Of a DNA stretch of 64,000 nt, positions 7,922 through 16,496 are shown in pieces (position 1 is the first letter of the stretch; each line of letters starts with the position of its first letter). The position numbers and the translations under genes are program-made. Below the pieces are notes generated by a model. That model made no database searches and was not told the DNA's origin. It saw nothing but the letters and a program-made list of their open reading frames with translations. Location: assembly GCA_028280265.1 (NCBI GenBank), contig JANQMD010000049.1, positions 1 to 64,000 of the forward strand, in the 5' to 3' direction. The DNA comes from Flavobacteriaceae bacterium (GTDB lineage: Bacteria; Bacteroidota; Bacteroidia; Flavobacteriales; Flavobacteriaceae).

Positions 7922-8857
7922 CTATGCTTTTGGAAGGAAAACTTCTGCCATCATGCATCTGGCACTTCCTCCTCCACATGCCTCAATAATATCTAAAGAG
8001 CTAGAAATAATAGGGCAATGTTCTTCAATAGTTTTTACTTGTTTGTTCGTCAATGAGTCGCAGGCAGCTTGACTCATCACTAAATATAATTGATCATTGC
8101 TTCCTCTTACTTGCAACATATTGCCTGCAAAATTATTTACCTGATCTTCGCTGATATCAATGATTTCTTTTCCACTTTCTTTTAAATGCTTGATCACATT
8201 CTTTTTCTCTTTTTTATCATCAATACTACTCAAACAAATCACAGCAAAAGATTCGGCTAAGCACATCATCACATTTGTGTGATAAATTGCTTTTCTTTTG
8301 CCTTCTACGGTTTGATTCGCCGTAAAAACGACTGGAGTATATTCAAAATCTTCACAAAACTCTATAAACAACTCTTCATCTGCTCTTGGTGATAATGCGC
8401 AATAAGCGATCTCGTTCTCTCGGTCCAACAAAATACTTCCTGTGCCTTCTAAAAAAATGCCTTCTTCCTCTGCAGATGTGTAGTCAATGATGTTTTCAAT
8501 GATAAAACCTTCCTGCTCTAATGTATCTAGAATGTCGTCTCTTCTTTCTAGTCTTCTATTCTCAGCAAACATAGGGTATAATCCTACCGTTCCATTTTCA
8601 TGAAATGAAATCCAGTTGTTTGGAAAAATAGAATCTGGTGTATCTGTTTCTTTTGTATCGGGGACCACAACTACATGAATACCATGAGTTCGTAATTTGT
8701 TAACATAGTCATCAAACTCTTTTTGAGCACTCGCATTTACCGTCTCCGGCAAAACATTATCCATAACTTTTTGATAGTAATTATTTACAGCAGTTTGTTC
8801 GTTCATTCGAAAATCTACTGGTCGAATCATTAAAATGGTATCTGTTGTTTGTTTCAT
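7922..8857 (-). CDS. ctlX: Citrulline/guanidino hydrolase, CtlX family
   Basis: This member of the guanidino-group modifying (amidinotransferase) superfamily resembles the citrulline-utilisation hydrolase CtlX. The 311 residues include the substrate-binding DSIFPNNW motif (75-82), IRPVDFRMNEQTAVNNYYQ near the N-terminus (11-29), a catalytic His in YHTNVMMC, and the catalytic Cys301 in GGSARCMMAE. The frame is open to a TTG at 8878 and has another ATG at 8863; I prefer the ATG at 8857 (MKQTT), which gives the usual short N-terminus. It sits in the same region as a second amidinotransferase-family gene and an arginase, pointing to arginine/citrulline breakdown. Confidence 0.87.
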   Translation of the reverse strand: MKQTTDTILMIRPVDFRMNEQTAVNNYYQKVMDNVLPETVNASAQKEFDDYVNKLRTHGIHVVVVPDTKETDTPDSIFPNNWISFHENGTVGLYPMFAENRRLERRDDILDTLEQEGFIIENIIDYTSAEEEGIFLEGTGSILLDRENEIAYCALSPRADEELFIEFCEDFEYTPVVFTANQTVEGKRKAIYHTNVMMCLAESFAVICLSSIDDKKEKKNVIKHLKESGKEIIDISEDQVNNFAGNMLQVRGSNDQLYLVMSQAACDSLTNKQVKTIEEHCPIISSSLDIIEACGGGSARCMMAEVFLPKA

Positions 8858-8920
8858 AGTCATCACTAATAATGACAAAGATAAAATGGTTTTATTATTT
8901 CTTTAACAATTAAAGAATTT

Positions 8921-8958
8921 TATTTTGTTTAGCAAATACTTAAATTTGTTAAACAAAT
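8921..8958 (+). promoter_or_regulatory. Promoter/operator of the FAS1 lipoprotein gene (copy 1 of a twin element)
   Basis: TATTTTGTTT (8921-8930), ten bases, then TAAATTTGTTAAACAA (8941-8956). TAAATTTG is an exact -7 element. The TTG upstream is only 13 bases from it instead of 17-19. The -7 overlaps a perfect 7+1+7 palindrome ATTTGTT-A-AACAAAT (8944-8958). An almost identical unit recurs at 10001-10036. The short spacing suggests an activator or an alternative sigma factor. Confidence 0.6.
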
Positions 8959-8980
8959 ATTAATGCTTAAAACTAAAATA

Positions 8981-9934
8981 ATGAAAAAACTATTCACCCC
9001 TATCCTACTAATTCTTTTAGTATTCCAATCTTGTGAAGAAGCCTCTAGAGATGTTTCTAATCTTCAACCTAAGTCCATCGTAGAACTAGTAACCAGTGTA
9101 CCTGAGTTAAGCAGTCTTGCAGCTGCATTAGGACAAGCTGATTTAATTAGCACATTAAATGGAACTGGCCCTTTTACCATATTAGCTCCTAATAATGATG
9201 CTTTTAATGCTTTTTTAGTTGCCAATAATTTTGCCTCTTTAAACGACGTACCTACTAGTATTTTAAAAGAAGTTTTATTAAACCATGTAATAAGTGGTAA
9301 TTTACAATCTACAGATTTATCAACGGGTTACGCAAGTACTTTAGCAACTAGCGCTGCTTCTGGGACGAATATGTCTATCTTCATTGACACGTCTAACGGT
9401 GTTCGCTTCAATGGAGTCTCATCTGTGACTAACCCTAATGTACAAACAACAAATGGTACTGTACATATTGTAGATGCTGTTATAGGATTGCCTTCTGTAG
9501 TAGATTTTGCTTTGGCGGATCCTAATTTTTCTATATTGGTTCAGGCTTTAACTAGATCAGATTTACAGACCAACTTTGTTGGCATTTTATCGACTTCTAA
9601 TGGAACTACTCCAGCGCCATTCACCGTATTTGCACCAATTAACCAAGCCTTTGTAGATGTGTTAGCTGAGTTAAAATTATCTGCACTTGCTGATATAAAT
9701 GAACCTACATTAAGCTCTATCTTAACCTATCACGTTGTTGGTGGATTAAATGTAAGAGCTGGAGCTCTAACGGATAATTTTACTGTTCCTACACTAGGAG
9801 GAAACATTACTGCTAACATTACTGGTGGTGCTAAACTTACGGACACAAATAGTAGAGTTAGTGATATTATTGCTACTGATGTTCAAGCGAACAATGGAGT
9901 AATCCACGCAATCAGAAAGGTAATTTTACCTTGA
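8981..9934 (+). CDS. Lipoprotein with two FAS1 (fasciclin) domains
   Basis: This surface or periplasmic lipoprotein probably has an adhesive or ligand-binding role. The 317 residues start with a lipoprotein signal ending VFQSC (Cys18). Two FAS1 domains follow (about 38-170 and 175-315), each with the typical FTILAPNNDAF / FTVFAPINQAF and NGTVHIVDAVI / NGVIHAIRKVI motifs. A second ATG lies upstream at 8963, but the one at 8981 gives the standard lipobox spacing. It is the only + strand gene within a block of minus-strand guanidino-metabolism genes and has its own promoter and terminator. Confidence 0.92.
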   Translation: MKKLFTPILLILLVFQSCEEASRDVSNLQPKSIVELVTSVPELSSLAAALGQADLISTLNGTGPFTILAPNNDAFNAFLVANNFASLNDVPTSILKEVLLNHVISGNLQSTDLSTGYASTLATSAASGTNMSIFIDTSNGVRFNGVSSVTNPNVQTTNGTVHIVDAVIGLPSVVDFALADPNFSILVQALTRSDLQTNFVGILSTSNGTTPAPFTVFAPINQAFVDVLAELKLSALADINEPTLSSILTYHVVGGLNVRAGALTDNFTVPTLGGNITANITGGAKLTDTNSRVSDIIATDVQANNGVIHAIRKVILP

Positions 9935-9957
9935 TTACAAAAAGATAAACAAAAAAG

Positions 9958-9986
9958 AGCGGCTTATTAGTAAGTCGCTTTTTTTT
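9958..9986 (+). terminator. Terminator of the FAS1 gene
   Basis: A 9-bp stem AGCGGCTTA / TAAGTCGCT with loop TTAG is followed by a run of eight T. It lies 24 bases after the stop codon. Confidence 0.9.
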
Positions 9987-10000
9987 AGCAAAATAAATTT

Positions 10001-10036
10001 TATTTTGTTTTATTTTTATGTATATTTGTTAAACAA
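10001..10036 (+). promoter_or_regulatory. Promoter/operator copy 2, upstream of a candidate small RNA
   Basis: This has the same layout as the FAS1 promoter: TATTTTGTTT (10001-10010), ten bases, then TATATTTGTTAAACAA (10021-10036). The second block differs from copy 1 at one base. TATATTTG is an exact -7 element, and TTGTT-A-AACAA is again palindromic. No protein-coding gene follows on this strand before the converging gene at 10139. Confidence 0.55.
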
Positions 10037-10140
10037 CATAGTTTAAAACTATATTTCCTCTTAGTTAAAATACTATGTCCTCCTTAATTTAAGTTTTTAT
10101 TTATGTTCTCAAGTCTCACCTCCGTGGGACTTGTTTTTTT
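10035..10140 (+). ncRNA. Candidate small RNA of about 105 nt
   Basis: This transcript is predicted from a promoter with a perfect -7 element (10021-10028) and a strong terminator (10110-10140); there is no open reading frame of note between them. The 5' part can fold as ATAGTT-TAA-AACTAT (10038-10052). Three C-rich stretches, TTCCTC (10055-10060), TCCTCCTT (10078-10085) and the CTCC loop of the terminator, sit in regions that look single-stranded. Existence and boundaries are inference; the start should be within a few bases of 10035. Confidence 0.45.
10110..10140 (+). terminator. Terminator of the candidate small RNA
   Basis: A 10-bp stem CAAGTCTCAC / GTGGGACTTG (one G-U pair) with loop CTCC is followed by seven T. 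The T-run overlaps the stop codon of the converging amidinotransferase gene, so it does not serve that gene. Its orientation requires a + strand transcript. Confidence 0.85.
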
Positions 10141-11050
10141 AGTTTCTAATTAGAGGAAGCGTTGTACATCTGAGTAATCCGTCTTGTTTGGCAATCTCTG
10201 AAAATTTTATTGTCTCAACTGTAAAGTGTTGCTTCCTCAGCCAATTGTTTAACTTTTCAAATTTTTCTTCAGAAACAACAACATCATCTGAAATCGAAAA
10301 GACATTACTGTTCATATCAAACATTTCATCTCTGGTGATTTGATACACATTTTCTTCACCAAAAAAATCTACCAGCCACTGATATTCAGTATCGTCTAAA
10401 AATCCCTCTTTATGAAGAATGGCTTTGTCTTTTCCAACGGGTTGAAAGCAACAATCTAAATGTAAAATATTCTCTTTGGGATCGATATTCGATTTTCGAA
10501 GCTGAAAAGTCTTTATCTTCTTGTCTGGAAAAAGATCTTCAATAGCCTGAACAGCTTCTCTATTTGTACGAGCGGTAATCAAGTCTGGATAATCTTCTCC
10601 GAAATAAGTTCCAATGAAGATGTAGTCATTGTGTAGGATCACATCTCCTCCCTCTATATGACAGTTCTCAGGCAAGTGGATAATATTCTCCTCATCAATA
10701 GATTCTAATATAAAATCGATTGCTTCAATCTCTCTTGCTCTCGCAGGTAGAATATTTGATTTTACAAATTTATCATCAATAACAAATCCGATATCCCTAG
10801 AGAAAATTTGATTGTAATCGCTAATAACACTTGGTCTATAGACTTTTACATTGTAGCTTTCTAGTACATTTGAAAATGATTTCAATTCATCAATCATATC
10901 TTGTTCCTTGGGATATCCGCCTTCATTGATATACAAAAGAGACTTTGGATCGTACGCGTCTTCAACTTTTGGCATAGGACCATTGCTATTGGCTATACCT
11001 AGAACTACAGACTTTAATTTGCCTGTTTCACTATTAACATTTAACCTCAT
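10139..11050 (-). CDS. Amidinotransferase / dimethylargininase-family hydrolase
   Basis: This guanidino-group modifying enzyme (arginine deiminase / DDAH / glycine amidinotransferase fold) probably hydrolyses or transfers the guanidino group of arginine or a derivative. The 303-residue protein has FSRDIG, the acidic EGGDVIL motif, the catalytic His in HLDCCFQPVG and the nucleophile Cys295 in LRCTTLPL at the C-terminus. The frame is open to a GTG at 11059; the ATG at 11050 gives a compact start (MRLNVNSETG). It is 125 bp downstream of the arginase gene on the same strand, separated by a terminator-like hairpin. Precise substrate is not determinable from sequence. Confidence 0.87.
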   Translation of the reverse strand: MRLNVNSETGKLKSVVLGIANSNGPMPKVEDAYDPKSLLYINEGGYPKEQDMIDELKSFSNVLESYNVKVYRPSVISDYNQIFSRDIGFVIDDKFVKSNILPARAREIEAIDFILESIDEENIIHLPENCHIEGGDVILHNDYIFIGTYFGEDYPDLITARTNREAVQAIEDLFPDKKIKTFQLRKSNIDPKENILHLDCCFQPVGKDKAILHKEGFLDDTEYQWLVDFFGEENVYQITRDEMFDMNSNVFSISDDVVVSEEKFEKLNNWLRKQHFTVETIKFSEIAKQDGLLRCTTLPLIRN

Positions 11051-11080
11051 AATAGTCACGAACTTATAAAAAACACATAA

Positions 11081-11110
11081 AAAAAACTCCTGAAAATACA
11101 GGAATTTTTA
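11081..11110 (-). terminator. Terminator downstream of the arginase-family gene
   Basis: The minus strand can form TCCTG/CAGGA with loop TATTTT, extended by A-T pairs after one mismatch, followed by a T-rich tail. It separates the arginase gene from the amidinotransferase gene, so the latter may have its own promoter or depend on read-through. Confidence 0.65.
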
Positions 11111-11175
11111 ATTAATGTGAATCTCATAAAAAGAGGCTTTTCAAATCATAATTTTTCTAAAAAAAGGCCCTAGTT

Positions 11176-12129
11176 TTAAAGATTTTGTATTTTTTCAGTG
11201 ATCGCTTCTAGCACTTCGAAAGCTGTTTCTGCCATTTTATTTCCTTTGTTATCCAGTAAAGGGTTTACTTCAACAAATTCGACACAAACGACTTTCTCGC
11301 TCTCGATGAGTTTATTAATAATATGGATCACTTCGTAAGGATCAAATCCTTTGGGTACTGGTGTCCCTGTACCGTAAGAAACCATGTCACAGTCTAAAGA
11401 ATCTACGTCAAAAGAAATATAGATCACATCGCACTCGGAAAGTTTTTCCAATGCTTCAGCTACACAAACTTCCAGACCACGGTGACGTACCTCTGCAACC
11501 ATATAGTTCTTTATGCCAAATCTTTCTATTTGAGCATCTTCGGGTTGCTCTGTATCTCTTACTCCAAAATAGATGATATTCTCTGGGGCAACTTTTGTGA
11601 CTGGCACTTCAATATTCTTCATTCTTCGCCATAAATCAGCAGTTTCCCGATTGATATCATTGATCTGAGAGTCTAAATTATCATCTCCGATGGCTGCAGC
11701 AAGAGGCATCCCATGGATATTACCCGATGGCGATGTGTAAGGAGAATGCAAATCGGCATGAGCATCTATCCAAACTACACCCATTTTTTGCTGAGGATAT
11801 GCTCCTTTTACACCACTAATGGTTCCCAATGCAGAAGAGTGATCTCCTGATAAGACGATAGGAAAGTTTTTCTGCTGTAGGCTTACTTTTACATGATTAC
11901 TGAGTCTTGTGCATTGATCTAGCACGTCTTTAATTCGCTTGGCGAATGAGTTATTTACTTTGTTATAAATCGATTCATTTTTGGTAACAAGATCATCAAA
12001 TTCAAATCTTGAGAAATAATCACTTGACTTATTTATGGCTGCAATTTCCATTGCGTCCACTCCCATATCACTTCCCCTAGTTCCAGCACCAATATCAGAT
12101 CTATTTTTTATAATTTTTATATTATCCAT
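11176..12129 (-). CDS. Arginase-family ureohydrolase (probable arginase)
   Basis: This binuclear manganese hydrolase is expected to cleave arginine to ornithine and urea. The 317 residues contain all metal ligands: His97 in SGDHSS, Asp122/His124/Asp126 in DAHADLH, and Asp241/Asp243 in DVDSLD, together with EVNPLLD near the C-terminus. An in-frame ATG at 12156 lies inside the terminator hairpin of the preceding citrate synthase gene, so the ATG at 12129 is the credible start. Its position beside two amidinotransferase-superfamily hydrolases supports a role in arginine catabolism. Agmatinase or formimidoylglutamase are the alternatives in this fold. Confidence 0.88.
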   Translation of the reverse strand: MDNIKIIKNRSDIGAGTRGSDMGVDAMEIAAINKSSDYFSRFEFDDLVTKNESIYNKVNNSFAKRIKDVLDQCTRLSNHVKVSLQQKNFPIVLSGDHSSALGTISGVKGAYPQQKMGVVWIDAHADLHSPYTSPSGNIHGMPLAAAIGDDNLDSQINDINRETADLWRRMKNIEVPVTKVAPENIIYFGVRDTEQPEDAQIERFGIKNYMVAEVRHRGLEVCVAEALEKLSECDVIYISFDVDSLDCDMVSYGTGTPVPKGFDPYEVIHIINKLIESEKVVCVEFVEVNPLLDNKGNKMAETAFEVLEAITEKIQNL

Positions 12130-12146
12130 AAGGTTCTGTTTTAGAA

Positions 12147-12171
12147 AAAGCTTCATGAATCATGAAGCTTT
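12147..12171 (-). terminator. Terminator of gltA
   Basis: A perfect 12-bp palindromic stem (AAAGCTTCATGA / TCATGAAGCTTT, single-base centre) reads into a T-run on the minus strand, 6 bases after the citrate synthase stop. Confidence 0.85.
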
Positions 12172-12177
12172 GTATTT

Positions 12178-13464
12178 TTATCTTTTAGAAATTGTTTTGA
12201 ATGCTCTTAGGTTTTCACCAGTGTAGATTTGACGTGGGCGACCAATAGGCTCTTTGTTTAAGCGCATTTCTCTCCATTGGGCTATCCATCCCGGCAATCT
12301 GCCTAAAGCAAACATTACAGTGAACATTTCTACTGGTATTCCCATAGCTCTGTAAATAATCCCAGAGTAAAAATCAACATTTGGATACAATTTTCGATCA
12401 ACAAAATACGGGTCTTTTAAGGCTTCTTGTTCCAACCCCTTTGCAATTTCGAGGATAGGATCTTCTACTCCCAAATCACCTAATACCTGATCTGCTGCTA
12501 CTTTGATAATTTTTGCTCTCGGATCAAAGTTTTTATATACTCTGTGTCCAAAGCCCATCAATCTAAAAGGATCGTTTTTATCCTTTGCTTTCGCCATATA
12601 CTTCTTTGTATCTCCTCCATCTTCCTTAATGGCTTCTAACATTTCCAACACCGCTTGATTAGCTCCTCCATGCAGTGGTCCCCACAGAGCAGAAATACCC
12701 GCAGAAATCGATGCAAATAATCCAGCATGTGAAGATCCTACAATTCTTACGGTAGAAGTAGAACAATTTTGTTCGTGGTCAGCATGTAGAATTAATAATT
12801 TATCCAAAGCATCTTTTACAATCGGGTTTATGGAAAACTCTTCATGTGGCTTCTCGAACATCATTTGAAGTACATTTTCCACATAATCTAGCTTCATAGA
12901 ACCATAATTAAGAGGCAGTCCTTTCTTTTTACGCATAGCCCAAGCAACTAACACAGGAAACTTACCCATAATCTTCACAATGGCATTGTACATTTCTTCT
13001 TCAGATTCTACATTTACAGAAGAAGGGTTGAAAGCTGTTAATGCTGATGTCAAAGAAGAAAGCACTCCCATAGGGTGAGCATTCTTTGGAAAAGCATCTA
13101 GTATCTTTTTTACTTCCTCATCTACAATCGCATTTTCTTTGATATCATCATGAAATTTTTTCAATTGTTCTTTCGTAGGAAGGTCTCCAAAAATTAACGC
13201 ATAAGCAACTTCTAAAAAATCTGCTTTTTCAGCCAAGTCTTCAATAGCATAACCTCTGTAACGTAAAATTCCCTTTTCTCCATCTAAGAACGTTATACCA
13301 CTTGTACAGGCCCCTGTGTTTTTATACCCTGGATCAATAGTAATCACTCCTTTCGAAGCTCCTCTTAATGTTTTCACATCAATAGCAACCTCATCTTCCG
13401 TTCCTTTTATCAGTGGAAATTCATAAGTATCGTTACCGATTTGCAGCTTTGCTATATCTGACAT
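12178..13464 (-). CDS. gltA: Citrate synthase
   Basis: This enzyme condenses acetyl-CoA and oxaloacetate to citrate at the entry of the TCA cycle. The 428-residue protein is the size of the hexameric, gram-negative type. It shows the active-site stretches HADHEQNCSTSTVR, GPLHGGANQAVLEML and FGHRVYKNFDPRA (catalytic His and the CoA/oxaloacetate-binding Arg) and an N-terminal region resembling the E. coli regulatory domain. The frame is open 33 codons further, but the -7 element at 13507-13500 puts the transcript start inside that extension, so the ATG at 13464 (MSDIAKL) is used. The gene is monocistronic, between its own promoter and terminator. Confidence 0.97.
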   Translation of the reverse strand: MSDIAKLQIGNDTYEFPLIKGTEDEVAIDVKTLRGASKGVITIDPGYKNTGACTSGITFLDGEKGILRYRGYAIEDLAEKADFLEVAYALIFGDLPTKEQLKKFHDDIKENAIVDEEVKKILDAFPKNAHPMGVLSSLTSALTAFNPSSVNVESEEEMYNAIVKIMGKFPVLVAWAMRKKKGLPLNYGSMKLDYVENVLQMMFEKPHEEFSINPIVKDALDKLLILHADHEQNCSTSTVRIVGSSHAGLFASISAGISALWGPLHGGANQAVLEMLEAIKEDGGDTKKYMAKAKDKNDPFRLMGFGHRVYKNFDPRAKIIKVAADQVLGDLGVEDPILEIAKGLEQEALKDPYFVDRKLYPNVDFYSGIIYRAMGIPVEMFTVMFALGRLPGWIAQWREMRLNKEPIGRPRQIYTGENLRAFKTISKR

Positions 13465-13499
13465 ATTCTGTATAATTTTTTGTGTTTTTTGAAGTCTCA

Positions 13500-13507
13500 C
13501 AAAGATA
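13500..13507 (-). promoter_or_regulatory. -7 element of gltA
   Basis: The minus strand reads TATCTTTG, matching TAnnTTTG, 35 bases before the chosen ATG. A -33 TTG at canonical distance is not evident. Confidence 0.5.
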
Positions 13508-13589
13508 GCCTTTTTTAAAGGATTTTTAAAAAAACACCCAATAGTTTTTGAATATCTTAACATCGCTTTTTCTAATTGAGAGGAATAAA

Positions 13590-13621
13590 AAAAGCCTCAA
13601 AATTTAAATTTTGAGGCTTTT
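13590..13621 (-). terminator. Terminator of eno
   Basis: A perfect 16-bp inverted repeat (AAAAGCCTCAAAATTT and its complement) with no loop base spare lies 22 bases after the enolase stop. It ends in a T-run on the minus strand. Confidence 0.9.
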
Positions 13622-13642
13622 AAAAATCTATATGATTTCTAG

Positions 13643-15025
<1,383 letters not shown>

Positions 15026-15030
15026 TTACC

Positions 15031-15058
15031 AAAAAAAACCCACTCCAGATGGAGTGGG
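15031..15058 (-). terminator. Terminator of a candidate small RNA upstream of eno
   Basis: An 8-bp GC-rich stem CCCACTCC / GGAGTGGG with a four-base loop is followed on the minus strand by eight T. It lies between carA and eno and well beyond the carA terminator at 15201-15240, so it should end a separate transcript. Confidence 0.85.
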
Positions 15059-15097
15059 AAAAATTGCTATGAAAAAGAAAGTGATGTTAAACATCAC
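15031..15097 (-). ncRNA. Candidate 65-nt small RNA or attenuated eno leader
   Basis: A textbook promoter (TTG at 15130-15128, 17 bases, TACATTTG at 15110-15103) would start transcription near 15097, exactly at a 7-bp hairpin GTGATGT-TTA-ACATCAC. An AU-rich linker and the terminator at 15058-15031 follow. No open reading frame on this strand fits between promoter and terminator. Because it is collinear with and upstream of eno it could be an independent small RNA or a leader that terminates before enolase. Existence is inferred from signals only. Confidence 0.5.
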
Positions 15098-15102
15098 AGG
15101 TA

Positions 15103-15130
15103 CAAATGTAAGAGTTTAATACATACTCAA
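15103..15130 (-). promoter_or_regulatory. Consensus promoter between carA and eno
   Basis: The minus strand reads TTG, exactly 17 bases, then TACATTTG. This is a perfect Bacteroidota sigma-A promoter with no coding gene before the next terminator. Confidence 0.75.
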
Positions 15131-15200
15131 CAAATATAAATCGTTAAACGGTCGTTATTTGTCGATGAGCTGTAAAATTTGATAGATTACAAGCTTCTTA

Positions 15201-15240
15201 AACGTAAAAACAGCTGTTAAAGAACAGCTGTTTTTACGTT
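15201..15240 (-). terminator. Terminator of carA overlapping its 3' end
   Basis: An 18-bp perfect stem (AACGTAAAAACAGCTGTT and complement) with loop AAAG includes the last seven codons and the stop of carA. The distal arm supplies a T-rich stretch. Being partly coding, it would form only after ribosomes have cleared the end of the message. Confidence 0.75.
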
Positions 15241-16335
15241 TTGAATATTTTCAATGAATTGATCGAACAAATATTCTGCATCATGTGGCCCTGGACTGGC
15301 CTCAGGATGGTACTGTACTGAAAAACAATTTTTATTTTTCATTCGAATACCTGCTACCGTTTGATCATTTAAGTGTACATGTGTGATTTCTATACCTGGA
15401 TGTGCTTCTGTTTCTTCTCTGTTAATCGCAAATCCATGATTTTGCGAGGTAATTTCTCCTTTCCCTGTAACGAGGTTGATCACAGGATGGTTAATTCCTC
15501 TGTGTCCATTGTGCATTTTGTATGTTGAAATATTGTTCGCCAAGGCAATTACTTGATGCCCTAAACAAATACCAAACAATGGCAGATCTCTTTTTATAAT
15601 TTCTTTTGCTACTTCCTGAGCTTCGTGTAAAGGCTCAGGGTCTCCAGGCCCATTTGAAATAAAGTATCCATCTGGATTCCATGAGTGCAAATCTTCGAAC
15701 TTCGCATTGTAAGGATACACTTTTACATAAGCACCTCTCTTGGTTAAATTTCGAAGAATATTCTTCTTAATTCCTATATCAACTGCAGCTATTTTGATTG
15801 GAGCATTTTCATCACCAACATAGTAGGGTTCTTCTGTAGATACTTGCGAAGCCAATTCTAAACCTTCCATACTTGGTACTTTTGCCAGTTGTTCTTTTAA
15901 TGCTTCGACATTGTCTACCTCAGTAGAAATAATTGCATTCATGGCTCCGTTATCTCTAATGTAAGATACCAAAGCACGGGTATCAACATCTGAAATCGCA
16001 ACTAAATTGTGTTTCTCGAACCAATCTTTCAAATTTCCATCAGAATCTACTCGAGAATGCTCAAAACTGAAGTTTCTTACCACCAATCCTGAAATTTTAA
16101 TCCCGTCAGACTCTACTTCTTTATCGTTGACTCCGTAATTTCCAATATGCGCATTTGCGGTTACCATGATTTGTCCGAAATAGGATGGATCCGTAAAAAT
16201 CTCTTGATAACCAGTCATCCCAGTATTGAAACAGATCTCTCCGGTTGCTGTTCCTTCTATTCCAATAGATTTCCCATAAAAAATAGTTCCATCTGCAAGT
16301 AGAACTAATGCCTTTTTTCTTTGTTGATATTTCAT
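15217..16335 (-). CDS. carA: Carbamoyl-phosphate synthase small (glutaminase) subunit
   Basis: This subunit supplies ammonia from glutamine to CarB for carbamoyl phosphate, the precursor of pyrimidines and arginine. Of 372 residues, the N-terminal CarA domain covers about 5-140 and the class I glutamine amidotransferase domain about 180-365. The catalytic triad is Cys257 in GICLGHQ, His343 and Glu345 in YHPEASPGP. The large-subunit gene carB is not in this window. carA lies just outside the alpha ribosomal operon, separated from rplQ by a terminator, and has a possible promoter at 16416-16383. Confidence 0.97.
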   Translation of the reverse strand: MKYQQRKKALVLLADGTIFYGKSIGIEGTATGEICFNTGMTGYQEIFTDPSYFGQIMVTANAHIGNYGVNDKEVESDGIKISGLVVRNFSFEHSRVDSDGNLKDWFEKHNLVAISDVDTRALVSYIRDNGAMNAIISTEVDNVEALKEQLAKVPSMEGLELASQVSTEEPYYVGDENAPIKIAAVDIGIKKNILRNLTKRGAYVKVYPYNAKFEDLHSWNPDGYFISNGPGDPEPLHEAQEVAKEIIKRDLPLFGICLGHQVIALANNISTYKMHNGHRGINHPVINLVTGKGEITSQNHGFAINREETEAHPGIEITHVHLNDQTVAGIRMKNKNCFSVQYHPEASPGPHDAEYLFDQFIENIQNVKTAVL

Positions 16336-16353
16336 GTGTTGTATTGAATAAGA

Positions 16354-16372
16354 TTCCTGAATGCCTCAGGAA
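16354..16372 (-). other. Hairpin in the carA leader
   Basis: TTCCTGA / TCAGGAA (7 bp, loop of five) lies in the untranslated leader about 20 bases before the carA ATG. A regulatory role is possible, but it lacks a T-run and I see no anti-structure. Confidence 0.35.
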
Positions 16373-16382
16373 CAAGGTTTGA

Positions 16383-16416
16383 CAAAAATAATAATTATTG
16401 ATTTGCCTTTTCTCAA
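16383..16416 (-). promoter_or_regulatory. Possible carA promoter
   Basis: The minus strand has TATTTTTG (16390-16383), which matches TAnnTTTG. The nearest TTG is 23 bases upstream (16416-16414), which is long for the consensus. Confidence 0.4.
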
Positions 16417-16444
16417 AGAGTTATTAGATTTTATTGACAATAAA

Positions 16445-16474
16445 AAAGGGATAAACGTAAACGTCTATCCCTTT
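16445..16474 (-). terminator. Terminator at the end of the ribosomal supercluster
   Basis: A 9-bp stem AAAGGGATA / TATCCCTTT is extended internally by an ACGT/ACGT pairing and flanked by A/T runs. It lies 22 bases after the rplQ stop and ends the alpha operon. Confidence 0.88.
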
Positions 16475-16496
16475 ATATGTTTGATTGTGTAACACT

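Noticed and set aside
13465..13563. N-terminal extension of citrate synthase
   Set aside because: The -7 promoter element at 13507-13500 lies inside it, so the extension is not transcribed from that promoter; the ATG at 13464 matches the family.
15069..15119. 16-codon frame on + between carA and eno
   Set aside because: It is antisense to the predicted small RNA, has no promoter and no recognisable product; it arises from the hairpin and the promoter complement.
16121..16375. Open frame overlapping the start of carA on the same strand
   Set aside because: It is in a different frame of a conserved gene and has no family resemblance.
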